Assembly: GCF_002245535.1 (NCBI RefSeq)
Contig: NZ_NKCN01000008.1
Coordinates: forward strand, 62,001 to 126,000
Direction: 5' to 3'
Source: Mycobacterium lehmannii
GTDB lineage: Bacteria > Actinomycetota > Actinomycetes > Mycobacteriales > Mycobacteriaceae
Length of the DNA stretch: 64,000 bases
The notes beneath the pieces were generated by a model. The model did no database searches and was not told where the DNA came from. It saw only the letters and a list, made by a program, of their open reading frames with translations. Position numbers and translations under genes: made by a program. Positions 57,487-64,000 of the stretch are shown here, one piece after another. The stretch's first letter is position 1. Each line of letters begins with the position of its first letter.

Positions 57487-58605
57487 CTAGTGGCTTGATG
57501 ATGTGACGAGGTCTGCCAGGCGTTGTGCGTGGTAGTCGGGGGTGCCGAAGATCAGTTGGGTGGCTTTCGCACGACGGACGTAGAGGTGTGCATCGTGCTC
57601 CCAGGTGAATCCGATGCCGCCGTGGATCCGCATGTTGTCCAGTGCAACCTGAAGAAACGCCTCCGAACAGGCCATCTTGGCCACCGAAGCCGCCACCGCC
57701 TGGACCTCACCCTCCGACAGTCCGGCGGCGTGCCGCACGGCCGATCGCGCCCCCTCGACCTGCACGAGCATGTCCGCGCAGCGATGTTTGACCGCCTGGA
57801 AGCTGCCGATGGCACGGCCGAACTGAATGCGTTCTTTCGCGTAGCCCACGGCCATGTCGAGGCATCGCTGCGCCGCTCCGAGCTGTTCGGCGGCCAGCGC
57901 GATGACCGCGACTCGCTGTGCGCGCGCGAGGGCGGGCGCGGCGGCGCCGTCGGTACCGATGAGTCGGGCGGGGACGGCTTCGAAGTCCAGCTTCGCTATC
58001 TTTCGCGTCCGGTCGAGCGTCGTCAACGGTTCGCGGCCCAGCCCTTCGGCGTCCCCGTCCACCGCGAACAGCGAGATGCCTGCGGATGTATTTGCCGCAA
58101 CGAGAACGGTATTCGCCGTGTAACCGTCGAGGACCCGTTCGGCGACTCCGTCGATCCGGCTGTGACCGCCGTCAGTGCGTGCCGTCAGCGTCACGGCGTC
58201 GGGGTCCCATGGATCGAGGCTCCCGTTGAAGATCACGGTGGCGGTCCTCGACCCGTCGACGAGCGGGGGTAGGTACTCCCGCATCGCGGCCGCGTCACCG
58301 CTGGCGAGCAGCGTCGGGATCGCGAGCGCCACGGTGGAGAAGAACGGGGCGCACAGCAGGGCCGCGCCCATCTCTTCGAAAACGACCGCGAGTTCGGGCA
58401 GGCCCGCGCCCGCTCCTCCGAACTCCTCGGGCACGGCGATCGCGGCCAGGCCGAGGTCGGCGGTCAATTCGCGCCAAACCCGCTCGTCATAGCCGGGCGC
58501 AGAATCCATCGCTGCTCGTACGGCGCTGCTCGGCGACCTGGCGGTGAGGAACTCGCGGACCGCTTCGCGCAGGTCGCGGTGATCGACCGCCTCAGCGGTG
58601 GACAT
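57487..58605 (-). CDS. Acyl-CoA dehydrogenase
   Basis: A 372-residue acyl-CoA dehydrogenase family protein with an intact family C-terminus (QFGRAIGSFQAVKHRCADMLV, then IHGGIGFTWEHDAHLYVRRA). The middle flavin-binding domain is degenerate (FNGSLDPWDPDAV), as in FadE28-like alpha subunits, so it may work only with a partner subunit, perhaps one of the ACADs at 60008-62178. The ATG has GGGAGG upstream. It is divergent from the amidohydrolase operon, with a perfect operator in the 202-base gap. Confidence 0.86.
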   Translation of the reverse strand: MSTAEAVDHRDLREAVREFLTARSPSSAVRAAMDSAPGYDERVWRELTADLGLAAIAVPEEFGGAGAGLPELAVVFEEMGAALLCAPFFSTVALAIPTLLASGDAAAMREYLPPLVDGSRTATVIFNGSLDPWDPDAVTLTARTDGGHSRIDGVAERVLDGYTANTVLVAANTSAGISLFAVDGDAEGLGREPLTTLDRTRKIAKLDFEAVPARLIGTDGAAAPALARAQRVAVIALAAEQLGAAQRCLDMAVGYAKERIQFGRAIGSFQAVKHRCADMLVQVEGARSAVRHAAGLSEGEVQAVAASVAKMACSEAFLQVALDNMRIHGGIGFTWEHDAHLYVRRAKATQLIFGTPDYHAQRLADLVTSSSH

Positions 58606-58773
58606 ACAGACCTCCCACCGCGACGACGCCGAATACCGTTGCTGCGGTCATGTTTCCCTTCCGCACCGGCGCGGCGACCGTCGCCGGGGCGATGGGTCCG
58701 ACGGCGGCGGTACTCGATCGAAGCAACCCCGGATAGGCATTACCGATCGAGGATAGTATCTTTTCCCTAAAGA

Positions 58774-58789
58774 GAGAATAAGCATTCTC
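58774..58789. promoter_or_regulatory. Perfect island operator copy
   Basis: GAGAATAAGCATTCTC matches all 12 fixed positions. It lies 18 bases before the GTG of the amidohydrolase operon (58808) and in the divergent gap to the acyl-CoA dehydrogenase gene (start 58605). The remaining part of that gap holds no supported gene. Confidence 0.75.
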
Positions 58790-58807
58790 GCACGAAGGAG
58801 CGGCGCG

Positions 58808-60001
58808 GTGACGACCATTGATTACGGCATTTTCGACTGCGACACGCACTGCTATGAGACGCGCGACGCCTTCACCCGGTACCTACCCGCGGAGTTCAAG
58901 GACCGCGCCATCACGACGGTGCGGGGGGCCGACGGCGTCGAGGTGATCCTCGCCGGTCGCCGCGTCGCGACGTTCAACAGCGAGGGCGGCCTCGGTCTGG
59001 ACGTGGCGTACCGCCCCGGTTCGCTGAAGGAGATGCTGCGCCAGATGGGGTCGGGCAACCCCGAGGAGTCGTATGAGCCGCAGCCTATGCAGCCGGAATA
59101 CATCGAACGTTCCGCGCGGCTCGCGGTGATGGCCAAGCAGAACGTCGAACGGATGGTGATCTATCCGAGCGGGATGGCGCTGGCCGCCGAACACTACGTC
59201 GACGACACAGCGGCGCTGTACGCGAACCTGCGGTCGTTCAACCGCTGGATCGACGACGAGTGGGGTTTCGACTTCGAGGGCCACATCTACGCGACCGCGC
59301 TGTTGTCCCTGCGCGACCTCGATTCGGCGATCGCCGAGACCGAGGCGATCATCGCGGAGGGCGCGAAGTTCGTGATGTTGCCGACCGGACCCGCCTATGG
59401 GCGGTCGCCGGGAGATCCGTATTTCGACCCGGTCTACGCGCGGCTGCAGGAGGCCGGCTGCGTGCTCGTGTACCACATCATGCCGTTCTGGTACTTCAAC
59501 GCGATCTCGCCTGCCTGGGGGCACAACCCCGACCCTGCGTCCTGGCACATGTCGGCGTGGCAGTGGATGAACATCTACGGTCAGAGGCCGATCGAGGACA
59601 CACTCTCGGCGTTGATCTTCGACAACCTGTTCGGCCGCTTCCCGAAACTAAATGTGTTGGTCGCCGAGCACGGCGCCGAATGGGTGCCGTTCTTCCTCAA
59701 GCACATGGACAAGAGCCGCGGCATGGGCCGCAACGGCCCGTGGATCGGAGGCAAGCTGACCGAGCGGCCGTCGAACATCTTCCGACAGCACGTCCGCGTC
59801 GTGCCATACCCCGAGGACGACATCCCGGGCATCGTCACCAGCCTGGGTTACGACGACGTGCTGGTGATGGGTTCGGACTTCCCGCACGCCGAGGGGCTGG
59901 CCGAACCGGCGGACTTCCTCAAACTCCTCGACCCGCTCGACGGCGCGGCGAAGCGACGCATCATGCGCGACAACGCCGAACAGCTGCTGCTGCGGAGCTG
60001 A
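58808..60001 (+). CDS. Amidohydrolase superfamily protein (decarboxylase-like)
   Basis: A 397-residue amidohydrolase_2-type TIM-barrel protein. The first metal motif is FDCDTHCYE, a barrel His is in LVYHIMPFWYF, and GSDFPHAEG holds the catalytic Asp. It is only distantly like the protein at 54181-55377. The GTG start has GAAGGAG seven bases upstream. It heads a tight operon with two acyl-CoA dehydrogenases and an acyl-CoA synthetase, so it probably acts on a carboxylic or cyclic intermediate before or after CoA activation; the reaction is unknown. Confidence 0.83.
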   Translation: MTTIDYGIFDCDTHCYETRDAFTRYLPAEFKDRAITTVRGADGVEVILAGRRVATFNSEGGLGLDVAYRPGSLKEMLRQMGSGNPEESYEPQPMQPEYIERSARLAVMAKQNVERMVIYPSGMALAAEHYVDDTAALYANLRSFNRWIDDEWGFDFEGHIYATALLSLRDLDSAIAETEAIIAEGAKFVMLPTGPAYGRSPGDPYFDPVYARLQEAGCVLVYHIMPFWYFNAISPAWGHNPDPASWHMSAWQWMNIYGQRPIEDTLSALIFDNLFGRFPKLNVLVAEHGAEWVPFFLKHMDKSRGMGRNGPWIGGKLTERPSNIFRQHVRVVPYPEDDIPGIVTSLGYDDVLVMGSDFPHAEGLAEPADFLKLLDPLDGAAKRRIMRDNAEQLLLRS

Positions 60002-60007
60002 CCACCG

Positions 60008-60982
60008 GTGGGCCCCGAGGCCGACGACTCGGTCGACATCGAACTGGTACGAGGCGCGGCGCGAGACTTCCTGGCCGGGTGCGGAACCCACGACACCCTC
60101 AAGGACCTCGCAGCGATGGACTGGACGGGACTGCTGGTCGACGAGGATCTCGGCGGCAGCGGGTGGCGTCCGGTGGAGACGACGGTCATCGCCGAGGAAC
60201 TCGGACGGTCGGGAAACTCGACGCACTGGCTCGGCAGCGTCATCGCTGCTGCGGCGTTGAGTTCGGCGCCGTCCGAGGCGCGTGACCGGTGGTTGCCAGC
60301 GATGCTCGACGGGACCGGTGCGGCGGCCTGCGCCCTAGCCGCTGATGTCACGCGAGTGTCGGGCGCCCAATCGGCGGACATCATTGTCACGTTTGGTGGC
60401 AACGGGATTGAGCTGTTCGAGGCGGCGGACACCCTGCGGCGGGAAGCCGACGAAGAGTTGTTGGACGTCAACCGGCCGGTGTGGCGAGTTGACCTCTCCG
60501 GTGCACAGAGCGTGCCCGTCGGTGGACCCGAACGAGCGGAGCAACTACTCGCACTGGCCAGGATCCTGCTCAGTGCGGATTCGCTCGGTGCACTGTCGGC
60601 AACTTTCGAGCGACTGGTCACCTATCTCAAGGAACGGATCGCCTTCGGTGCGCCGATCGCGAGTTTCCAAGCGGTACAACACCGTTTGGTAGAGCTATTG
60701 GTGTTCGAAGCCAAGGCCCGCGCGATCCTCACCAAGGCCGCCCGCGCGCTGTCCGCGGAAAGCACCACGAGCGATGCGGTCACGCTGTCCGTCGCGGCGC
60801 ATTCCTTCATCGCGGCGAACACCACCGCGGCCGTCGATGAGTGCATGCAACTGTCCGGTGGCATCGGTTTCACCTGGGAATACCCGCTGCACTATGACCT
60901 GCGCCGAGTGTTCACGAACGCGTGTCTACTCGGCACGGCGCGCTCCAGTCGCGCCCTGTTCGCAGACAGGGCCGGCTGGTGA
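60008..60982 (+). CDS. Short acyl-CoA dehydrogenase subunit
   Basis: A 324-residue acyl-CoA dehydrogenase-like protein, about 50 residues shorter than usual. The C-terminal domain is well kept (ERIAFGAPIASFQAVQHRLVELLV, then LSGGIGFTWEYPLHYDLRR) but the N-terminal helical domain is reduced. This resembles the non-catalytic subunit of heteromeric FadE pairs. The next gene, another ACAD, overlaps its stop by four bases (GTGA), so the two most likely form one enzyme. Confidence 0.84.
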   Translation: MGPEADDSVDIELVRGAARDFLAGCGTHDTLKDLAAMDWTGLLVDEDLGGSGWRPVETTVIAEELGRSGNSTHWLGSVIAAAALSSAPSEARDRWLPAMLDGTGAAACALAADVTRVSGAQSADIIVTFGGNGIELFEAADTLRREADEELLDVNRPVWRVDLSGAQSVPVGGPERAEQLLALARILLSADSLGALSATFERLVTYLKERIAFGAPIASFQAVQHRLVELLVFEAKARAILTKAARALSAESTTSDAVTLSVAAHSFIAANTTAAVDECMQLSGGIGFTWEYPLHYDLRRVFTNACLLGTARSSRALFADRAGW

Positions 60983-62178
60983 GCGCCCCGCATGTTCGGC
61001 CCACAGAGGCCGAGCTCGCCGAGTTCCGAGAACGCGTCAGGGCACATATCGCCGAACATGCACCAGCGTTCGAGGCTCGAGAGGGACACCGGGCGCCGGA
61101 GAACGGCGAACAGGAAGCCTTGCTGCGCACCTGGTTCGCCTCGCTGTTCGACGCAGGATTCGTCGGCGCGGACTGGCCCGTCGAATACGGCGGCCGTGCC
61201 GATCACCACCCACTGCACGATCGGATCGTCTCCGAGGAGATCTTGCGTGCCCGCGCTCCGCGCCCCGTCGATCAGGTCAACCTGGCGGCCCATGTGCTGC
61301 TGCATTTCGGTTCCGATGAGCAGAAATCCGCTCTGCTGCCGCCGATCCGGAGCAGCGAGCACGTCTGGTGCCAGCTGCTCAGCGAGCCCGATGCGGGCAG
61401 CGATATCGCCGCCGTGCGCTGTAAGGGCACGCAGCGACCCGACGGGTCATGGGTCATCGACGGACAGAAGACGTGGATCACCGACGGCCACTGGGCCGAC
61501 ATGGGCCTGGCCCTGATCCGCACCGACCCGACGTCGTCGCGTCATCGCGGGCTGTCGGCATTCATCGTGCCGTTGGCCTCGCCGGGCATCGAGATCCGGC
61601 CGATCCGCACGATCAACGAGGCGATCGAGGTCAACGAGGTCTTCTTCGATGATGTGACGATCCCTCCGGACAGCCTGATCGGGGAGCCCGGCCAGGGCTG
61701 GTCGATCATCATGACGGGCCTGGACTTCGAACGGTTCGGCATCGGCGGCAACGTGATCCTGCTCGAACTTCTCATCGACGATCTGGTCACGGTGGCCCGT
61801 CACGGTCGCATCGACGACATGCCGGCACTGCAACACGCCGACGTCCGGCACCAGGTCGCGGAATTGGCCGTCGAGGTCGAGGTCGCGAAGGCCTTCATCG
61901 ACGACCATGTCGAACGCCTGGTGGCCGGCAACGAGCAGACGGGGGACGGTTCGATCGCCAAGCTCAGTTTCGCCGAGACGTATCACCGGGTTTCGGCCTA
62001 CGGCGCGCAGCTCTCGACGATGGTGTGCACCGTCGCCGCCGATCCGGATGTGGCGCTTGCCAAACAGCGTCTGAAAGAATGCTGGCTGTGGTCCCGTGCA
62101 TACACCGTGTCCGGTGGCAGCTCTGAGATGATGCGCAACATCCTGGCCAAACGACGGCTCCTGCTACCGACTCACTGA
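60979..62178 (+). CDS. Acyl-CoA dehydrogenase
   Basis: A 399-residue acyl-CoA dehydrogenase with a full flavin domain (CQLLSEPDAGSDIAAVRCKGTQ, KTWITDGHWADMGLALIRT) and C-terminal YTVSGGSSEMMRNILAKR. It is the likely catalytic partner of the short ACAD encoded just upstream. The GTG start overlaps the upstream stop (GTGA), and its own stop overlaps the acyl-CoA synthetase start (TGATG). Confidence 0.89.
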   Translation: MSAPHVRPTEAELAEFRERVRAHIAEHAPAFEAREGHRAPENGEQEALLRTWFASLFDAGFVGADWPVEYGGRADHHPLHDRIVSEEILRARAPRPVDQVNLAAHVLLHFGSDEQKSALLPPIRSSEHVWCQLLSEPDAGSDIAAVRCKGTQRPDGSWVIDGQKTWITDGHWADMGLALIRTDPTSSRHRGLSAFIVPLASPGIEIRPIRTINEAIEVNEVFFDDVTIPPDSLIGEPGQGWSIIMTGLDFERFGIGGNVILLELLIDDLVTVARHGRIDDMPALQHADVRHQVAELAVEVEVAKAFIDDHVERLVAGNEQTGDGSIAKLSFAETYHRVSAYGAQLSTMVCTVAADPDVALAKQRLKECWLWSRAYTVSGGSSEMMRNILAKRRLLLPTH

Positions 62179-63713
62179 TGGCGCAAACCTATTGGGGTTT
62201 GATCCAAGCGGCGGCCCAGAACCACCCCGACCGCGTCGTACTCGTCGACGACTACGGTCGCAGCCTGACGAACAGCCAGTTGCACGACGCGGCGGAGCGC
62301 ACCGCCGCCGCGTTGTTCGAACGTGGGGTCACCAGAGGCACCGTGGTCACGTGGCAGTTGCCGACCACCCTGGAGACGATGGTGGTGATGGTGTCCCTGA
62401 CCCGTCTCGGCGCGGTCCAGAACCCTGTATTGCCGATCTGGCGCGTGAGCGAAGTCCGTTTTGTCACTGCGCAGCTCGGTGCCGAGGTCTTCATCGTTCC
62501 CGGTGTGTGGCGCGGATTCGATCATGTCGCGCTTGCCGACGAGCTGATACGCGAACGGCCGATGACGGTCGTGATCGTCGACCACAGCGCGCCGATCACC
62601 GGGGGACTCCGCCTGCCGTCGGGTGATCCGGAGATGCTGCCGGCGCCGCCGACGGACGCTGAGGATGCGCGGTGGGTGTACTACTCATCGGGCACAACCG
62701 CGGCGCCGAAAGGTATTCGGCACTGTGACCGTTCGGTGATCGCCGGTTCGGCCGGGGTGGTGGGCATGTTCGGCGCCTCGAACAGCGACATCAACCCGAT
62801 CGCGTTTCCGGTTTCGCACATCGGCGGCGCCGCGATGTTGGCCGCCAGCCTGCTGACCGGTATGCGTCTGGTCCTGTTCGACACCTTCGATCCGGTATCC
62901 ACTCCAAAGGCGGTGGCCGTGCACCGCCCGACGATGCTCGGTTCGGCGACCCCGTTCTTCGTCGCCTACATGGCTGCGCAGCGGGAACATGGTCCCCAAC
63001 CGCTCTTCCCCGATCTGCGCGGGTGTGTCGGGGGAGGCGCGCCGATCACGCCCGAGCTGGGACGCCAAGTGCGTGAGACGCTTTCGGTGGCGGGGATCGC
63101 GAACTCGTGGGGCCTGACCGAGTTTCCGGTGGTGACGTCGCCGCCGCCGGACGGCGAACCGGAGGTTCTCGACCACACCGTCGGACGGCCGGTGCCGGGG
63201 GTCTCGATCCGCGTGGTCGACGAGAACGAGCGCGAGGTTGGTGTGGGCGAGGAAGGAGAATTGTGCCTCAAGGGGCCCCAGTGCTTCCTCGGCTACGTCG
63301 ATGCGTCACTGGACGCCGACGCCTTCGACGCCGACGGCTGGTTTCGCAGCGGTGACCGAGGCCGCATCGACGACGACGGCAACGTCGCGATCACCGGGCG
63401 TATCAAGGACGCCATCATCCGCAACGCGGAGAACATCTCTGCGCTGGAGATCGAGGGCGTCTTGGCCAGCCACCCTGCCGTCGAGGACGTCGCAGTCATC
63501 GGGGTGCCCGATCCGCGCACCGGCGAACGGGTCTGCGCGGTCGTCGTGGCAAACTCCGACATCACACTGTCCGACCTCGAAAAGCACTGCCAAGACTTGG
63601 GTTTGAGTAAACACAAGTCACCTGAGCGGCTCGAGGTCGTCGACGAACTCCCACGCAATCTCACGGGTAAGATTCTCAAGAACGAGTTGCGTGCGCGCTT
63701 CGCTCCTCGCTGA
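62178..63713 (+). CDS. Acyl-CoA synthetase (AMP-binding)
   Basis: A 511-residue ANL-family ligase. The P-loop reads YYSSGTTAAPKG near residue 175, the A5 motif NSWGLTEFP near 311, GWFRSGDRG near 388, then TGRIKDAIIRNAENISALEIE and the catalytic Lys in LTGKILKNEL. It should activate the acid that the two upstream ACADs then dehydrogenate. Last gene of the amidohydrolase operon; the 3' end overlaps the convergent regulator gene by 38 bases. Confidence 0.9.
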   Translation: MAQTYWGLIQAAAQNHPDRVVLVDDYGRSLTNSQLHDAAERTAAALFERGVTRGTVVTWQLPTTLETMVVMVSLTRLGAVQNPVLPIWRVSEVRFVTAQLGAEVFIVPGVWRGFDHVALADELIRERPMTVVIVDHSAPITGGLRLPSGDPEMLPAPPTDAEDARWVYYSSGTTAAPKGIRHCDRSVIAGSAGVVGMFGASNSDINPIAFPVSHIGGAAMLAASLLTGMRLVLFDTFDPVSTPKAVAVHRPTMLGSATPFFVAYMAAQREHGPQPLFPDLRGCVGGGAPITPELGRQVRETLSVAGIANSWGLTEFPVVTSPPPDGEPEVLDHTVGRPVPGVSIRVVDENEREVGVGEEGELCLKGPQCFLGYVDASLDADAFDADGWFRSGDRGRIDDDGNVAITGRIKDAIIRNAENISALEIEGVLASHPAVEDVAVIGVPDPRTGERVCAVVVANSDITLSDLEKHCQDLGLSKHKSPERLEVVDELPRNLTGKILKNELRARFAPR

Positions 63714-64000
63714 CACGGGCGATCTCGTGCAGCAGCGGCTCGGCCGCGGTGCGGGTTTCGCTGATAGTCATCCGACGTAGCGGGTGCACACCCAAGATCA
63801 GTCGGACCCGGGAGTTGGAGTCGAGCACAGGCGCCGAGATCGTGGCGACAGAGTGCGCGCCGCGGAGGCTTTCATCGGGCAGCATCTTGGTGGCGATGAA
63901 CTCGACTCGGAGCTGGTCGACGACCGACCGCAAATTGCCCGGTACGGAGTCATCCGAGAGGGTGCCGATGGCGTGTACTGCTTCCGCGAGCGCCGGAGTC
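63676..64000 (-). CDS. IclR-type regulator, C-terminal part only
   Basis: The 3' end of a minus-strand gene that runs off the window; 107 codons are visible. The sequence (ATISAPVLDSNSRVRLILGVHPLRRMTISETRTAAEPLLHEIARV) resembles the end of the effector-binding domain of IclR-family regulators, which often sense aromatic or small acids. The assignment is tentative because the DNA-binding half is outside the window. Confidence 0.55.
   Translation of the reverse strand, partial: TPALAEAVHAIGTLSDDSVPGNLRSVVDQLRVEFIATKMLPDESLRGAHSVATISAPVLDSNSRVRLILGVHPLRRMTISETRTAAEPLLHEIARVSEERSAHATRS

Noticed and set aside
58592-58849. Small minus-strand open frame ending in MTAATVFGVVAVGGLYVHR
   Set aside because: It crosses the perfect operator and the promoter region and overlaps the start of the acyl-CoA dehydrogenase gene; a short version of about 19 residues could exist, but nothing supports it.

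Overview
This 64 kb window is chromosomal DNA of a mycobacterium, most likely a fast-growing environmental one (Mycolicibacterium type). The signs are high GC, frequent GTG and TTG starts, leaderless promoters, and a left end that matches the gene order around the M. tuberculosis hsp(acr2)-nirB-nirD locus. I see no rRNA, tRNA, CRISPR array, insertion sequence or phage gene, and no gene-free stretch longer than about 240 bases.

Bases 1-14,400 are ordinary core genome. In order they hold the end of an isocitrate lyase/PEP mutase family gene, a small Thr-rich membrane protein, the heat-shock protein Hsp20/Acr2 with an HspR-type operator, the assimilatory nitrite reductase nirBD with its sirohydrochlorin chelatase and its HemD-winged-helix regulator NnaR, an aminoglycoside 2'-N-acetyltransferase, pxpB-pxpC, a queuosine-precursor-type transporter, the lipoprotein FecB2, a remnant of a YeiH-family membrane gene, an EF-Tu-domain protein coupled to an SDR, the divergent lysE/lysG pair, and a MOSC protein. 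The MOSC gene is followed by a signalling operon (bases 14,039-17,132): a PAS-GAF-SpoIIE phosphatase, a cobalamin-binding protein with a CarH-like light-sensor motif, and a STAS antagonist. This could be a light-responsive partner-switching system.

Bases 17,285-63,713 form a dense catabolic island for a hydrophobic, CoA-activated substrate. A steroid, sterol side chain or terpenoid-like acid is the best guess. It holds four cytochromes P450, six SDRs, five acyl-CoA dehydrogenases, two acyl-CoA synthetases, two family III CoA-transferases, three MaoC hydratases, one DUF35-plus-thiolase-like aldolase pair, two aldehyde dehydrogenases, one NDMA-type alcohol dehydrogenase, two amidohydrolases, two NTF2-like proteins, an F420-type oxidoreductase, two TetR regulators, and five paralogues of a 2,4-diaminopentanoate/dihydrodipicolinate dehydrogenase-like family. 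The operon at 43,300-49,427 copies the layout of the cholesterol igr operon (P450, FadE, MaoC, DUF35, FadE, MaoC, Ltp) but looks like a paralogue of it. No ring-cleavage genes are present, so the island probably feeds side-chain or branched-acid intermediates to pathways elsewhere.

Most promoters of the island carry variants of one palindrome, GAGAATNNNNATTCTC. Three copies are perfect, at 30,727, 42,612 and 58,774. This argues for a single regulon, probably under a TetR-family repressor, with half-sites like those of KstR but two bases further apart. I regard this regulon and the B12-SpoIIE-STAS module as the most interesting content of the window.
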